From positions 10,731,001 through 10,795,000 of the forward strand of contig OU015567.1 in the NCBI GenBank assembly GCA_907165135.1: a stretch of DNA of 64,000 nt. The letters are read 5' to 3'. The notes under the pieces were generated by a model that ran no database searches, was not told where the DNA came from, and worked only from the letters and a program-made list of their open reading frames with translations. Position numbers and translations under genes: made by a program. Position 1 is the stretch's first letter; every line of letters begins with the position of its first letter. Origin of the DNA: Oikopleura dioica (lineage: Eukaryota; Chordata; Appendicularia; Copelata; Oikopleuridae). Positions 44,601 to 56,339 of the stretch are shown here, piece by piece.

Positions 44601-45474
44601 ATTGCATTTTACTGGGTAAAGAAGCTTCAGTCGCTTTTTCTTTGTTTGCTTCTTTTTTGACGCCACATCTTGAGAATCTCCAGGCTGACTATCGTCTGGA
44701 TCAGCTTCTGCTTCTTTTGCATCAACCAGGTCTGAAATCAACTGAATGCCTTATTGCTTTTGTCTTTTTGGTACCTTTCGTAATCTGACAAGCTTCATTA
44801 TAAATAGCATCGACTTTGTAGCACCAGATTTTTGTTGCTCCGTCCAAAGCAGTCGCAGCTTCCGCAAAATCAACTTTGGCCCTAAAAATTCGTTTAGCCG
44901 TATTGAAAAATTTGCCTGTGGTTTACTCGTTGGATTTTTTGAAAAGAGTCGACGCAAGGTTCAAGTTGAGCTTGTATACGTTTTTCTCGTTGATCTTATT
45001 TTTCATGAAGAGTTCCATCGTGTGTTTGTACTGAGCTGAGACTTCTTCTTCCGTCTGCATTTCAGTATGAAGATCTGCTCGCATTTCCGCAGCGTTTCTA
45101 ATAGTCCGATCTAAAGCCGAAGTTAAAGACTTTTAGAAAAATATCTAGCTTGCCTTTTTGGTTTTCTGGAGTCTTTCCATGATCACCGACCGTCTTTTGA
45201 GATTTCTACTGACATTGGAGTCCATCGTCGACGTTTCATCTTCGATGTCGGAGTCGAACGCATCACTGAATTTTATTTTCTCGGGTTGGAAACGAAGAAC
45301 ATCCATTTTTGGAAAAATCGAATACATAATGTTAGAATTTCAATCGAGCTCTGGGAAATTACTGATAAGGAAAGCTTACTTTTGGGGAGGAGGAGCCAGC
45401 GACTGTCTCTTCTTGGTCTTTTTCGACTTGGGACGTCTGATTTCGAACGAGTCATCGTTTTCTTCTTCCATCAT
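41673..45474 (-). CDS. NCAPH: Condensin complex subunit 2 (kleisin, barren homologue)
   Basis: The N-terminus MMEEENDDSFEIRR and phospho-rich region are followed by a block around 44950-44750 (tyrosine-rich kleisin N domain; partly resolved). The middle is acidic, with ESFNDLKLVPNESSSRIKKK-like and DDFDLPESENF segments (44430-44030). The exon at 42420-42680 is Lys-rich (KKLRVSKKLAKKTPEKKT). DQADEEEQISDEFVPEPIEYDN lies near 42270. The C-terminal winged-helix segment has VNVRRVKGQMKSLI and MSLVCLLYLANEQDLELV, characteristic of NCAPH. It is the kleisin of condensin I, closing the SMC2-SMC4 ring. One intron (about 42683-43754) carries a 1.03-kb fold-back transposon. The ATG at 45474 follows a TTTTCAG acceptor by 16 nt. 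Confidence 0.85.
42690..43735. mobile_element. 1.03-kb palindromic (fold-back) element with 8-bp duplication in an NCAPH intron
   Basis: Arms of about 370 bp at each end are inverted copies (42698 onward against the end at 43727) around a ~250-bp centre. Termini are GGCTGGGTCCGCATTGCC and, inverted, GGGGTAGTCCGCATTGCC. It is flanked by GAATAAAC at 42690-42697 and 43728-43735. An 8-bp duplication is typical of hAT-type transposition. There is no coding capacity. The centre has further short repeats of the gcgaaatttcctg type. Confidence 0.85.
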
Positions 45475-45895
45475 TTTCTCAAACGAGCTCTGAAAACATG
45501 GTATTTGGCAAAAGAGAACCATAAAATGTCATTTAGGCAAGGAATGTAAATGATAGATTTGATTTTTTCACTCTCAAGATAATTCAAAACAGATTTGCTT
45601 CACAAACTCATTGATGTTAATAAAAATATAATTTAAAAAGTTTTCATTGATAAAATCAACTCCCGAAAATTGCGCGCGCGACGGTTTTTTTTTCTTCGCT
45701 CGCCCACGCAATTCTCCGGAGAAGGCCCCCGTTCTCGGACGAAAAGGAAGAAATGCAAGTTCCGGTTGCTGATTGAGAATCTTCACATATTGAATGTGAC
45801 TCCTTCTAGAAAATTGCAGCTTCGACAAATTGGACAAATCAGAATACGATGTCAATTTATTCTTAGTATATTTTCTAAATATGATGGTTTTATTG

Positions 45896-47201
45896 TCAGA
45901 GACATTTTCTTTGTACAGCTCTAAAACCTTCTTCTTCATACTCCGCCTTGGATACCATCATCGCTCTTGCCCCAGGAGCCTCTCCCAAAATAGAAGCTCC
46001 TAGCCACGTCGATATCTCAGCTTTGCTCGAGGACTCAATATTTATCGGCGCTCTCTCGGGCGAACTCTTTGCCATTTCGATGCTCAGTCGTTCCTCGAAA
46101 CCATCAAACTCTGCGACTCCTCCGCTTATCAAAATGTTGCTGTACATTTGTCTTCGCATCGACATGTCCACACTTTTTTATGCAGGCCGAGAGCACATCA
46201 TGAATTCCTTCATCGTTTTTGCCCAGTACTGCTGGGTTGAACATGGCTTCTGGACATCTGAATCTCTCGTCGCCTAAAGTTATTCGTTGCCCATCTGGGA
46301 GATCGAACGATTTCTCGTAGAACTCGCACAGAAGTCGCTTATTTTGACTCTTTGACAGATCACTTCGAATTGGTTCAAAAATGATCATAAATTATGAAAG
46401 AAGAAAATTTCAAGTTGTGAACCAAACATTTTGAAAACATCGAGAAACATAGCAAAGACCTTCTTTAATTCTTTTCGCGAACTCAAAATCCCGTGATGAG
46501 CTCATCAGATTGAATCCTCTCTCAGTCATTATGCGAGTAAGATAGTCAGTCAACTGGCGACCTGAGACCTCGAAGAGTCTCGTCTGTGAAGGCAAAATAA
46601 TTCCATCGAAGACGGAGCAGATGGTTGTTGTCAGATCTCCCCCGTGAACTGAAAATATTTTGATGAGAATATTCGCAGCTTCCTAGGGGCCTTACCTGAG
46701 ACCCCTGTAACTTTGCCAGCAGCATAAAGACTCAGAGGCGGTGTTACAGAAGTAAGAAATCTTGAAAAATGAAAGCTCTCAAAAGCCAACTCTGCAAAAA
46801 AGGACCTCGAGCTTAGTGGTGTGAGGTAGTCTTCTGTGAGAATGAGTTCTCGGCCGTTTGGAAGCTCACCAAGTCCCTCCAAAAATGCCCTTTCCCAGAT
46901 AATTTCTATTTCTTCTGGATTCAATCGTTGCCGATCAAGTTTCGCATAAGAAAATATAAGATCTTCCCAGTTTGAAGCAATTTCGTTGTTTAGGTAGTGA
47001 GTTTGGCTCATTTTCGGACCCCAAGGTTTCGGTCTTCCAACGATTGAAGGCATAGTCTTTTGTTGGGCTCAATAAAATGAAAAAAACTAATTGTTTTCTG
47101 TCATTTAAAACCCATTCCCATGGAGCTTCATCGCCAGTTTCACCAATTTTTGTAACGCTTGCACCGTTGTCCAAAACTACAACTGGACGTTCCATTCTCA
47201 T
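45896..47201 (-). CDS. Divergent actin-related protein
   Basis: The ATPase-fold actin signature starts MERPVVVLDNGASVTKIG (phosphate loop 1). It is followed by IVGRPK, VHGGDLTTTICSVFDG (phosphate 2-like), LPDGQRITLGDERFRCPEAM, and ISGGVAEFDGF near the adenosine loop. It ends EYEEEGFRAVQRKC-Leu, parallel to the actin tail but not identical. Residues between are diverged, and no standard Arp1-Arp11 class fits cleanly. About 370-380 residues is a normal actin length. Two possible starts (47201 and 47195) follow a CTAG acceptor. It heads the ARP-NCAPH-AKAP17A-DYNC1I run. Function is unknown (cytoskeletal or chromatin). Confidence 0.8.
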
Positions 47202-47632
47202 TTATTTCTAGTGTTTTCAACTGTCTCTCTCTCTATGAAATAAAAATCTGCAGAGAACGAGGGATCACAATTGTCTGCAGAGTCGTAAAGCAAAAACTGT
47301 GAGAAATGTCTTTTCGTCGGACGAGAAGAATCCGAGTAATGAGCGGCGGTCGGTCGCACTTGGGTGGCATTTTCTGAGACTTTTCTATCTTGGCCTTGTT
47401 TTTGTTCAGATTTAGATTGATCCCTTTGGTTATGCTTGTTCAACTAAAATTACTTTTCATGCTGGCGTGAAGATGCCGAGAAGTCGTAAATGCGCTCACG
47501 AGTTGACGTAAATGCATCCACTTGAATACCAACTGGCGGAGCAGATCTTCTGAGACTCTCCAGATCTTTCAGCCAATCTGCCATACTTGAGCTAAGAATA
47601 AAACCCAAAGGTTTCCTGCTCGATTTCATCAA
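47198..47632 (-). CDS. Uncertain small gene upstream of the actin-related gene
   Basis: A short frame beginning MADWLKDLESLRRSAPPVG at 47584 follows a TTCTTAG acceptor. A second frame, in the same register after two stops (47443-47198), is hydrophilic and Gln/Ser-rich. Its stop overlaps the actin-related start (ATGA). I could not find a splice that joins them. They could be one spliced gene, a 5' UTR, or a degenerate gene. No family was recognised. The start is only 71 bp from the divergent plus-strand gene at 47656. Confidence 0.35.
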
Positions 47633-47655
47633 TTCAACTTACAAAGAATAAAAAA

Positions 47656-48153
47656 ATGAAACTTTTCGCTACCTTCGCCCTCTTCGCTTCTTCGAACGCC
47701 ACCTTCGCTCGAAACAATGTCGAGGCCATGTGCACCAGCTGCCTCTCTGACCCCTCTGATGCTTGCTGGGGAGCGTGCTACTCCATGTCTTCTCGATCGG
47801 GTACCACTGTCCATGATGCCATCGTTGTCCCACAGGTGAGACTGATTCAAAACGATGTATTTTCTACTTATTAATTTAAGTGCACTAGCTGTCTCTCTGA
47901 GCCATCAGATGCCTGCTGGGGAGCGTGCTACTCTCTTGGAACCACTTTCTCCAACGAGGAGATCGATTCCATGTGCACTAGCTGCCTCTCCGAGCCATCC
48001 GATGCATGCTGGGGAGCTTGCGCTCGATCAACCTCCGCCCAGTTTGCGATCAACAAGGACTTCGTCAAGATGTTCGAAGGCATGAAGGGACAAAGCCGAT
48101 GCACCAGCTGCCTCTCCGACCCATCTGATGCTTGCTGGGGAGCGTGCGCCTAA
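47656..48153 (+). CDS. Secreted protein of four 16-residue cysteine repeats
   Basis: Two exons (47656-47835 and 47881-48153, 45-nt intron) give 150 residues. A signal peptide MKLFATFALFASSNATFA is followed by four copies of CTSCLS(D/E)PSDACWGAC (C-x2-C-x7-C-x3-C), joined by variable linkers with dissimilar sequence. The cysteine motif is nearly invariant while linkers drift, so it is likely a disulfide or metal-binding micro-domain under strong selection or recently duplicated. I know of no named family. The last repeat ends at the stop (GAC-Ala). Confidence 0.85.
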
Positions 48154-48309
48154 AGAATGCGTGTTCTGACCGGCTGAAATGGACCGTTTTCAATGTCCCT
48201 ACAATTTCTCCTGTTCTTACTGTTGTTCTGAATGGTGTAATAAATGTCTTTCCATATTTCTAGAAGCAAATCAACTGATGTTTTTAAGTATTTTCTTTTT
48301 CAAATCGCA

Positions 48310-49151
48310 ATGAGACTACTTTATCTTTTTATATTTTCTTACTCGACTGCAATCACTTTGGAGGCATGCAACGAGCTTCTGAAGAAACAATCAAAAACTA
48401 TTTCTTCTTCAAGTGCACCGGAGGCTAATTGGAAACGGTGCGACGACTTGCGAGTGAGGGATGAGAAAATTCGAGTTAGAAATGCTCTAAATTTCTTCAA
48501 AAGAATTAGTCGAACGCTCAAGCTGCTTCAGGAAAAGATCAAGGTAGGCATTTAGCTCATTTATATGGGGTTTATTCAAAATTTCGCAGGTCAGCGAAAG
48601 AATTGAATGCAGTCATTATCGTATTCTGTTGGAGGCGTCTGAAGCGTTGATTTCAGTGCCAGTAAACATCATCAGCTCAAGGAAAAGATCCATATAATTG
48701 TCTGTATATTACTGCTGAAAATTTTTGATCTCAAAAAGCACAAAGACGTCTTTATACAAAGAAAAAGTCAGCAGCCTCCTGCTACATTCAATTGAGACAG
48801 TCTATCTTCTGAATAAAAGTCTCAGCAAAAACGATGACTGCATTCGAACAGGCAAAATCACTAATAACATTGATAAACTTCGACAACTCCACCTTGCTAT
48901 CAAAAAATTGGAAAATCCTTTAGGTAGGGATACTGCGTCTTGTTTGTTTATTCAATTTTCTAGATAATCCTGAGCCAATTTATGCTGATTATTACGACGG
49001 AACAGAAGGTCACTTTGAAAATACTGAAATCGCTTCAAGTTCGACACTATCGAAAATTCTCTTCGCTGTCTTTATTTTGCTGTTTATTTTCGCATTTCTT
49101 TTCTGGGCCATCAATCTGCAGCACACAACTCCTGATGTTCCTGGATACTGA
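48310..49151 (+). CDS. Single-pass membrane protein with signal peptide (unknown)
   Basis: Starts MRLLYLFIFSYSTAITLEAC (signal peptide). A Lys/Arg-rich helical ectodomain is spread over about four exons (intron at about 48546-48589, one of about 90 nt near 48661-48750, one at 48924-48964). Near the C-terminus there is an acidic stretch, a clear transmembrane helix (ILFAVFILLFIFAFLFWAI) and a short tail ending VPGY. Unrecognised. The next gene starts only 37 bp downstream. Confidence 0.65.
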
Positions 49152-49188
49152 GAATCTTTAGCAGAAACATTTTATTTTTAGAGGAAAA

Positions 49189-50333
49189 ATGAAATTGAAT
49201 CAGTTGATATTACTTCTTGGAGTGGACGCAGTCAGACATAGGAACAAAAAATACTCAGATGATGAAACTTTCACTTACAAAACAGGTACTGTCTTTGTTA
49301 ATTGGAGTTTTTAAAAATTTTTAGAAACGCAAGTTCAAAATGTTGCAGAGCTCAGCGGAATTGAAGAGTACATTACAATGATTGAAGATGAAATTAAAGC
49401 AGCAAGAAAGGCTGACAAGATCCTCAAAGACAAACCCAAGAAAAAAGGAAGAAAGAAACATAACGTCTCCTTTAAATACATCATCTCAGGGAATGGTCAG
49501 CATAAGCTTGATTGATGAATGAATGTTTGATATGTTATTAATTTCATCGATGACCAACGCTAAGCCTTTGTTACATCGTTTGGAGTTTTCACAATTCTGG
49601 CACTTGTTCTTCCTAAACCAAAACCAGAGTCAGCTATCGGAGTATCTGCTGGCCCAAAGGATGAAAGTCGCAGGAGAGAAAGGCGAAGAAAAAAGAACTT
49701 ATTCCCGTCGGGAACGAATAAAGTTGAGCAGCTCATAGAATCAGCAAGAGACTCATATCAACATTTCAGAGATCTCTCTGGTAAGAATAACAATCAAAAC
49801 TTCTACTAACAGTTTAGGTCGGTATAAAGAAAATATGAAGAGATTATGGGACAGGAACCGGACAAAAGATGACTATGAGCAAGTTTGGTCCGAAAATGAG
49901 AACCCCGCGTATCTAAGTGACGACAGGAATGGTTTAATTCAACGATGATTAATCCATATACAATGGACCATTTTTACCATTAAAAAGCTCGGAAACAACA
50001 TACGATGCCGAATATCAAGATGTCTTCCAAAACGACTACGATTTCACTGACGATTCAAGTAGCGACGATTCCGATAGTGAGGGATCTTTTCAAGGTGTTC
50101 CACTGAGAGAAGCGGACGCGCAGAACGATCTCCGAATTAAAACTTCTCCCAATGCTGAGATTGATCCAGAGTCGTTGCTATCCGAGCGCGCCTTCGAGAA
50201 GAAAACAACGAAGAAAGTCTGCAAAAGCTGCAAGTCTAAGAACCCTCCTGTACCAAGACTTAAATTAGACACTGAAACTCCGAGACAACCAACAGTTGAT
50301 GTCATATTTGACGCACAGGAAAATTTGCCTTAG
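49189..50333 (+). CDS. Membrane-associated protein with acidic tail (unknown)
   Basis: The start at 49189 lies 7 nt after a TTATTTTTAG acceptor and 37 bp after the previous stop. A short signal-like start MKLNQLILLLGVDAV is followed by a Lys-rich segment (KDKPKKKGRKK), a hydrophobic stretch (FVTSFGVFTILALVLP), a basic part, and an acidic Ser/Asp-rich exon (DDSSSDDSDSEG) ending at 50333 with a CKSCKSK motif. The junction around 49932-49994 could not be placed in frame, so the last exon's linkage is uncertain. No family recognised. Confidence 0.55.
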
Positions 50334-50583
50334 AATTCTTTTCTGCCACTATATTATCCTAATAAAGAATTTTTGATAAAATGAGATATCTCACTCGAGA
50401 AGTCGCAGTTTGTCTTAATTTCTGTTTGATTTGGCTTCATGCTTTATGCACTTTTGAGGAAAGACAGGCTAGATAGAGCTTGGCACGATAACAGTGGAAC
50501 ATTTAGCGTTATCAAACATGAAGTTTTTTTCTCGAATAACTTTGAGGATCGTGTGAATGATGTGATAGTGAATGAGTTTTCGC

Positions 50584-53500
50584 TCAGAATTGTCCAGGTT
50601 GTAAAACTGTCCCTGGTACTATGTCAGGAATAGAGTCAGCATTGAGACCAAGTTCGTTGCCGTTGTCATCCATTTTATCAACAAGAATGCTAGTGATCGG
50701 GTTGAGCAATGTTCGGTTTGCTTCATAACATTTGAGCATCTTGTCGAGCGATTCCAATCCATTCGTGTCAACATATTCCTGGAAAGGTAGAGCTAATGTT
50801 TTCGTTCTAAATGATCCGAATTAACTATTACTTTACCGATTAAAACTTACCGATTTTGAACAAGTGTATCAATCTCGATCGAGCATTGATCTGCAGAAGT
50901 GAGCTGGGCAACAACTTCGATGAGCAAGTCACGCATTTTTGATCTGTAGTCGACAAGTGTTGAGTCCATCTTTTGATAAGTGCCCGCGAGATGTTCAAGA
51001 TCTTGCATAAGGTCTACCTGACTTGCAGGGTCTGATTTGATCAGTTTCAGTGCTACAAAAAAGAGCTAGCAATTAATATTTTTATCAAGGCGTACCGTTT
51101 GGCGAGTTAAGTGACGATAAGCAACTTATTTTGACTTTGCTATGCTGATGAGACTTCATAGAAGACGAAAGTGCTTTGATAAGCAAATGGGACCACTCTT
51201 GATTGATAGAAGATATCGAATCATTGCCGAAGAAGTACTCGGCAGCCTTAGACCCATTCCAAACAACTTTGGCATTGCGCTGCTTGATGGCAGATTCAAG
51301 AACTTTTACTAAGCGAAGAACTGTGCATTTTGGTGTTTTCGGAGGTGCGAGTTGTAGAAATCCGCCAACTGCTCGTAAGGCCTTACATCAAATTTAAACC
51401 ATTGACAAATTGAAAAATCCAACCTGTGGTTTAACGCGGTCTTGCGCTGATATGTGGTCGTAAAAGTCCTTTGAGAGGTTCATCAAGTCGAAAAAGGACG
51501 AGATTTCAGCCTGAGAAAAAATCTCATAAACAAAGGGCAAGTCTTCTGCTTCATCAACCCTTCTCTCTTCCATTGTCAACCTCATTGCATCTGCAAGACA
51601 GGCAATCGCGTAGATCAAATCATTGCGCACTTTTGAACTCAAATCGTGAGGATTAGAAGTAAAGATCAAATCTTTATGCTCGATCGTTTTCTTTAATAAG
51701 ACGTTGGTGACATTGTTGAGGAAGTTTTCATCGGAGCGGATGGATTGTATGAGCACGAGATCGCCAAGAGCCTTGATGGCGCGAGTTTGCACATCAATAT
51801 CAGAGTGGTTGCACATGTCAGGCATCACGGACATGACCCAAGCTTGTTGCCGATTGTCTAGGCGCGAGAATACTTGGCCTTCGATGTGAGACACAGCTGG
51901 GTAACAATTAGATTTATGAGCTAACAATGACAAAGATACCTCCAAGAGCGGCCTCGGATATTGAAGCATTGACGGGAGTAGCTGTTTGAAGAAATTTGGG
52001 CAGGATGGATTCGATGAGATAAGACCAAAGACCGAGCATTGCCTCGGTAGGCACGGGTGTGTCTTCATCTGGAGTAGTGTTGTTAGCCATTCGCAGACTT
52101 CTCGACTGGGCATTGATGGTTTGAAGAAGGCGGAAGGCAGCTGCGATAACGTTTCTTAATCAAATAAGAATATGCAGATATTAGAAGACTTACGGTTGCA
52201 TTTCGGAATTTAAAAGTATTTTCATTATATCTAAGATATGTACGTGGTTCTCTTGCAAAGTAGAAAAGTGATGGGTCGTGAAATTCTGGAGTATTTCGAT
52301 CGCTTCTTCTTCGATAGTCGTCCTCATTTTTGGATCACATGGGACAGAAGATGGCGATTCTTCGCGCCCGTAAGAGTTCCAAAGAAGAGAATATGCAGTA
52401 GCTATTGGCCAGGGAGCATCACGGACAGATTTGCAGATCACTAGAGAAGTCTTGTAGGAAATCAAAAGAAGTATTGATCACTTACTGTAGGAGATATTTT
52501 CTCCAGCCGTGATTTCGTCCCATGGAACGCAATACAATCCTTTGCAGCTTTCAGACAGAGTTCGTTCTCCAGCGATTGATTTCAAGAACATAAATTGAGC
52601 AGCTATTCGGTTAAGAGGTAGAACTTTTGTAATGACTGTTTTGAGCAGATTTGTACGGAAGACTGAATAGTTCGTTGCTTCGGATGCTGTCTTCAAAGTG
52701 TTGTAAAGCTGGTTCATCAATAATATTTCTTGATTGCAGAGGAAATTCATTCGTTGTTCTTTTTGAAGTGCAAAGATCAGAAGATGATGCAGACGCTCGA
52801 TTGATACAGTAAGAGCCTCTCCAAGAGAGGTGTAATTTGGTCCAGATCTTCGGGCAACACAACATCTTTGGATGAATTGCTTGCATTGTTGAATAAAATG
52901 TCTGAGGACTTCGACTGCCAGATTTCGCGCCTTTGGAGCCGGGTCCCAAAGAATAGAGAGAATCAAACCACAGTTTCCCTGATTCAAATCACCTTCAACG
53001 ATGCTTTCTGGATTTTGAATACTCGAAGGGAGAAAAAGCTTCCAATAGTGACACAAGTCTCGCTTTCCCGTATTTTTGACAATAATTTTAAGTGTTATCA
53101 GTGCAGCTTGTCTAATACAGCTTCGTTTCTGTCTCAATTTTCGGGATTCAGAGTCCGAATCTTTTTCTGCATTTGTATCCGACTCGCTATCTGAGCTTGA
53201 AGAAACTCCGAGCCACGGAAGTCTGTCTTTTATTTCTTGCATGTCTGTATTTGGCATCTCATTCTCAGCTGGTCTAAATTTTCTTCTCGTTACTGCTTTC
53301 TTCCTCCTAACCCGTTGATGATCTGAGCTGCGTTCCTCCGGAATAACGTCTTCAGGAAGCTCTTCACGTTTGATCGTCTTATCCATTGGTTGTGCCCCTT
53401 GAAGCCCATAAAGAGACCAGTTGAGGCCTTGAGTCAACAAGGTATTCAAATCATTCGCATGAATATACTCGTTTCGTGAACTAATTCTTTCAAGGATCCG

Positions 53501-54229
53501 TGATATTCCTTTGAGCGCCACCATGATCATATGTGCAGTAGTAAGGCACTTATTTCCCATAGAAGCGCCTTCCATGTCCAAAAGCTTGAGTAAAATATCC
53601 ATTGCTCGTGATACCGCTTCTTTTTCTGGATCGTGGCCGGTTATTGATGGAAGCGAAATATTGACGCACGATTGAGCAAGAGCGCATCTTATGTTTGGGT
53701 TCAGTCCTGGATTCAAGCAGTGGACAAATAGATCACTAAGATGCTTGCCAAGTGGAAGCAACATTGGAATATGAATTCCATTTTGATAAAGAACAGCAGC
53801 TAGGCCATTCAACATAGAAATAGCGAGGGGTGTTTCTCCTTCCAAATCAAAGTCTTGCGTCGGAGGTAGGAAATCCACAAACAGTTGAGTAAGGGACAGT
53901 GCACTTTGTTCGTCGAAAATAAGAAGTCTTCTGCCAAAAAGCTCCACAAGGTCTCCAAGATCTTTTATCGCATTGGAAGTCTCTCTTTTATAAGAAGTGT
54001 CAATGCTTCGAAAACGAGAAGTCAAGTCATGAAGCTCTGCGCAAATACGAGCCTAAAAACAAATTACGGTCGTGTTATCTTTGTTCGTATTTACCTCATA
54101 TCCAGTAAGAGGTCCATGAGCAAGGTGTTCGATATCAGCAAATAATTTTCTCCTTTCTTCAAAATTAAATTCGTGAAATTTGGAAAGCTCGGTTAGAGCA
54201 CGATTCCAACGATCGGAAACAGTCGTCAT
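50584..54229 (-). CDS. HEATR6: HEAT-repeat protein, HEATR6-like
   Basis: The start at 54229 (MTTVSDRWNRALTELSKF) follows a GATTTCAG acceptor. A long exon contains repeated amphipathic helices, an acidic/basic linker ending LPWLGVSSSSDSESD, and a block RQAALITLKIIVKNTGKRDL ... YWKLFLPS typical of HEATR6 (DUF4042 region), then PAPKARNLAVEVLRHF. Downstream exons have VQTRAIKALGDLVLI and MRLTMEERRVDEAEDLPF. The end is at 50584. The family has HEAT repeats and is amplified in some human breast cancers; its molecular function is unclear. It is located 74 bp below LACTB2, operon-like. Confidence 0.85.
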
Positions 54230-54302
54230 TTTACGATCATAAGTGTCTGAAATCATTTCAGTAAGAATCTTTCTGTGAATCTTCAGGTGAATAAATTGAC
54301 AA

Positions 54303-55263
54303 CTACAATTTGCAGAAAATTTCCGAATCGGCATCGACGATGGAAACAGCTTCCTTTTCAACAAGTAAATCAAGAGTCATCGCGACGTTTATTGAGGCGG
54401 CCGGATGAAGCACTTCAGGAACATCAGCGTAGAGAACTTTCACGATATCACGAATTCTTTTTTCTCCGTTTTCAAGCTGCTCAATAATTTGATTCTCTCT
54501 CATTCTTCTGTGGTTGATGTAAAATTCCACTCGCTCGAGGCCATTTTCAATTACTCCGCCGTGACCGGGAAGAATCAAACAATCTCCAAGCGCACGTATT
54601 TTCTCAAGCGAATTCATGTACGAGTTGTAATTATCAATGACAGTGGTGGAATTGCCGAGTATATTGTCCCCGCTAAACAAAAGAATGAAAATGAGCGTGA
54701 GAATGAATTTTTCATCCCCTTGGAAACAGAGCTCGGGATAATTACCTGAATAAGACTCGCTCGTCTTTCATCCACAAACAAATATGATCATCCGCGTGGC
54801 CCGGTGTAAACAGAACTTGAATTTTCCTACCGCACGATGTTTCCAAGACATCCCCATCCGTCAAAAAATTCCAAAACTGTTCCTCGAATTTCGGTATTTT
54901 TACGCCAGAAGGCATCTTCTCTCCTGCGCCTTTATAAACCTTCGGGTAAGGCACTCGTTTATGCTTGAACAGAGGAATGTCGCCACAAATTTCTCGCTGG
55001 ATTGCCTCAACTCCGCCGATATGGTCGAAGTGCCAGTGGGAGATGATGATTTTATCGATCTCACACTTTTCGGCCTCAAGGACTTGAGTCAGCGACTTAA
55101 CAACGGACTCCTCATTCGGCGATCCTGTATCAAGTAAAACTCTGCGCTGCCCACTGCCGATAAGATAACAGTTAGTCCCCTCTCCAGTCATTGGGGATGG
55201 GTTTCTAGCGAGGATTCTTATTATGCTTGGGGATATTCTGTTGATGTAGCGTAAGCCCGACAT
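54303..55263 (-). CDS. LACTB2: Metallo-beta-lactamase ribonuclease, LACTB2
   Basis: N-terminal RILARNPSPMTGEGTNCYLIG is family-typical. The metal motif is SHWHFDHIGGV (HxHxDH, about 55030), then LFTPGHADDHICLW and CLILPGHGGVIENG. The C-terminal helix is ERVEFYINHRRMRENQI. LACTB2 is a mitochondrial single-strand endoribonuclease in vertebrates. One intron lies at about 54670-54740. The start at 55263 comes 1 nt after TTGTAG, consistent with trans-splicing. Confidence 0.92.
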
Positions 55264-55451
55264 TCTACAATACACAAATATTCAGTTGCGATTCTCCTGC
55301 TGATAAATGACAAAATAAGACACAATAAAACAAAGAGAGAGCCAGTCGAGACTGTCTGGTAGACAGGACGACGGATTCAAGAGCGTTGGCGTTTTTAATG
55401 GAATCGCCTTTATTTGAGGTTGGCTTCCAGAGTGGCAGTACAGGCAAATGT

Positions 55452-56086
55452 TTATTGCTTGCCTCGTCCAGCTCCACGGAAGGAGAAGTTGCCCTATAGT
55501 TGGGTATACAACTGATTTTTACTTGAATGCTAAATTTTGAAATTAAAGTCGAACATTTCGGAGTCTTGAATATGTGCTAGTAAGAGTAAATTAGAGTTGT
55601 AACCCGTGGCCTCTCCGGGTCCAACGTTAGCGTCCTTCTCCCGTCGGTAGGCATCTCGGTTGTCCTGAGAGTAGGCCTGGGTGGGGAGGCCGACTCGTCC
55701 ACCACCTCGTGGTCGGTCGTTGACGATCTTTGGCGCCTTCTTCATGGTCTGGGGGACGATCTCAGCAGGCAAGTTGAGGTACTCTCGGAGGTATTCAACA
55801 CCCTCGTTGGTGAGGACCCAGTAGAAGTGTCGCCACGCGAACTGCTGCTTGAGGTAGCCTCGGGAAGTCAAAGACTGGCAGGCTAGAAGAGATCTTTGAG
55901 AATTTCGGAATCAAGGAAGAAAGAGAGAAAAGACGACTTACCCTTGATGACGCAAAGGTTTGGGACATCCTTGACGTCATTGTGAGTTCGGCCAGCGTTT
56001 CGCTTGCAGATCTTTTCAGCGACCATAACACCATCCTGGAAGAGGGTGGTGTAGATCTTGTCTCGGACTTTCTTTTCCATAAACAT
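55452..56086 (-). CDS. RPS10: 40S ribosomal protein S10
   Basis: Starts [20 protein letters not shown]. It continues VPNLCVIK, then [20 protein letters not shown] and [21 protein letters not shown], the eS10 winged helix. The tail has GRVGLPT, DRDAY-like [21 protein letters not shown] and, after a ~143-bp intron, [12 protein letters not shown]. The intron joining the tail does not have a normal GT-AG pair in frame; see findings. Part of the small ribosomal subunit head. Confidence 0.95.
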
Positions 56087-56339
56087 GGCGGCCGATTTTT
56101 TTGTAATCCGTTTCTGAAAAGACGCGAGTCACTTTCCAGTCGATGAATAGTCATCAAGAAGTGTTTTTCGTTCATTACGAAGGGCATACGGAAAGATAGT
56201 TAAACTTTTAAATGAGTAGTAAAAAAGGAAGATGTAGCGCGATATTCTTTTGAGCGACGAATTCTCAGCTGGCTTTTTCGAGATTCTTTATGTACAATTA
56301 ATGCTGATAGTTGATTTGATAGGGAGATTCGTTCGAGCG

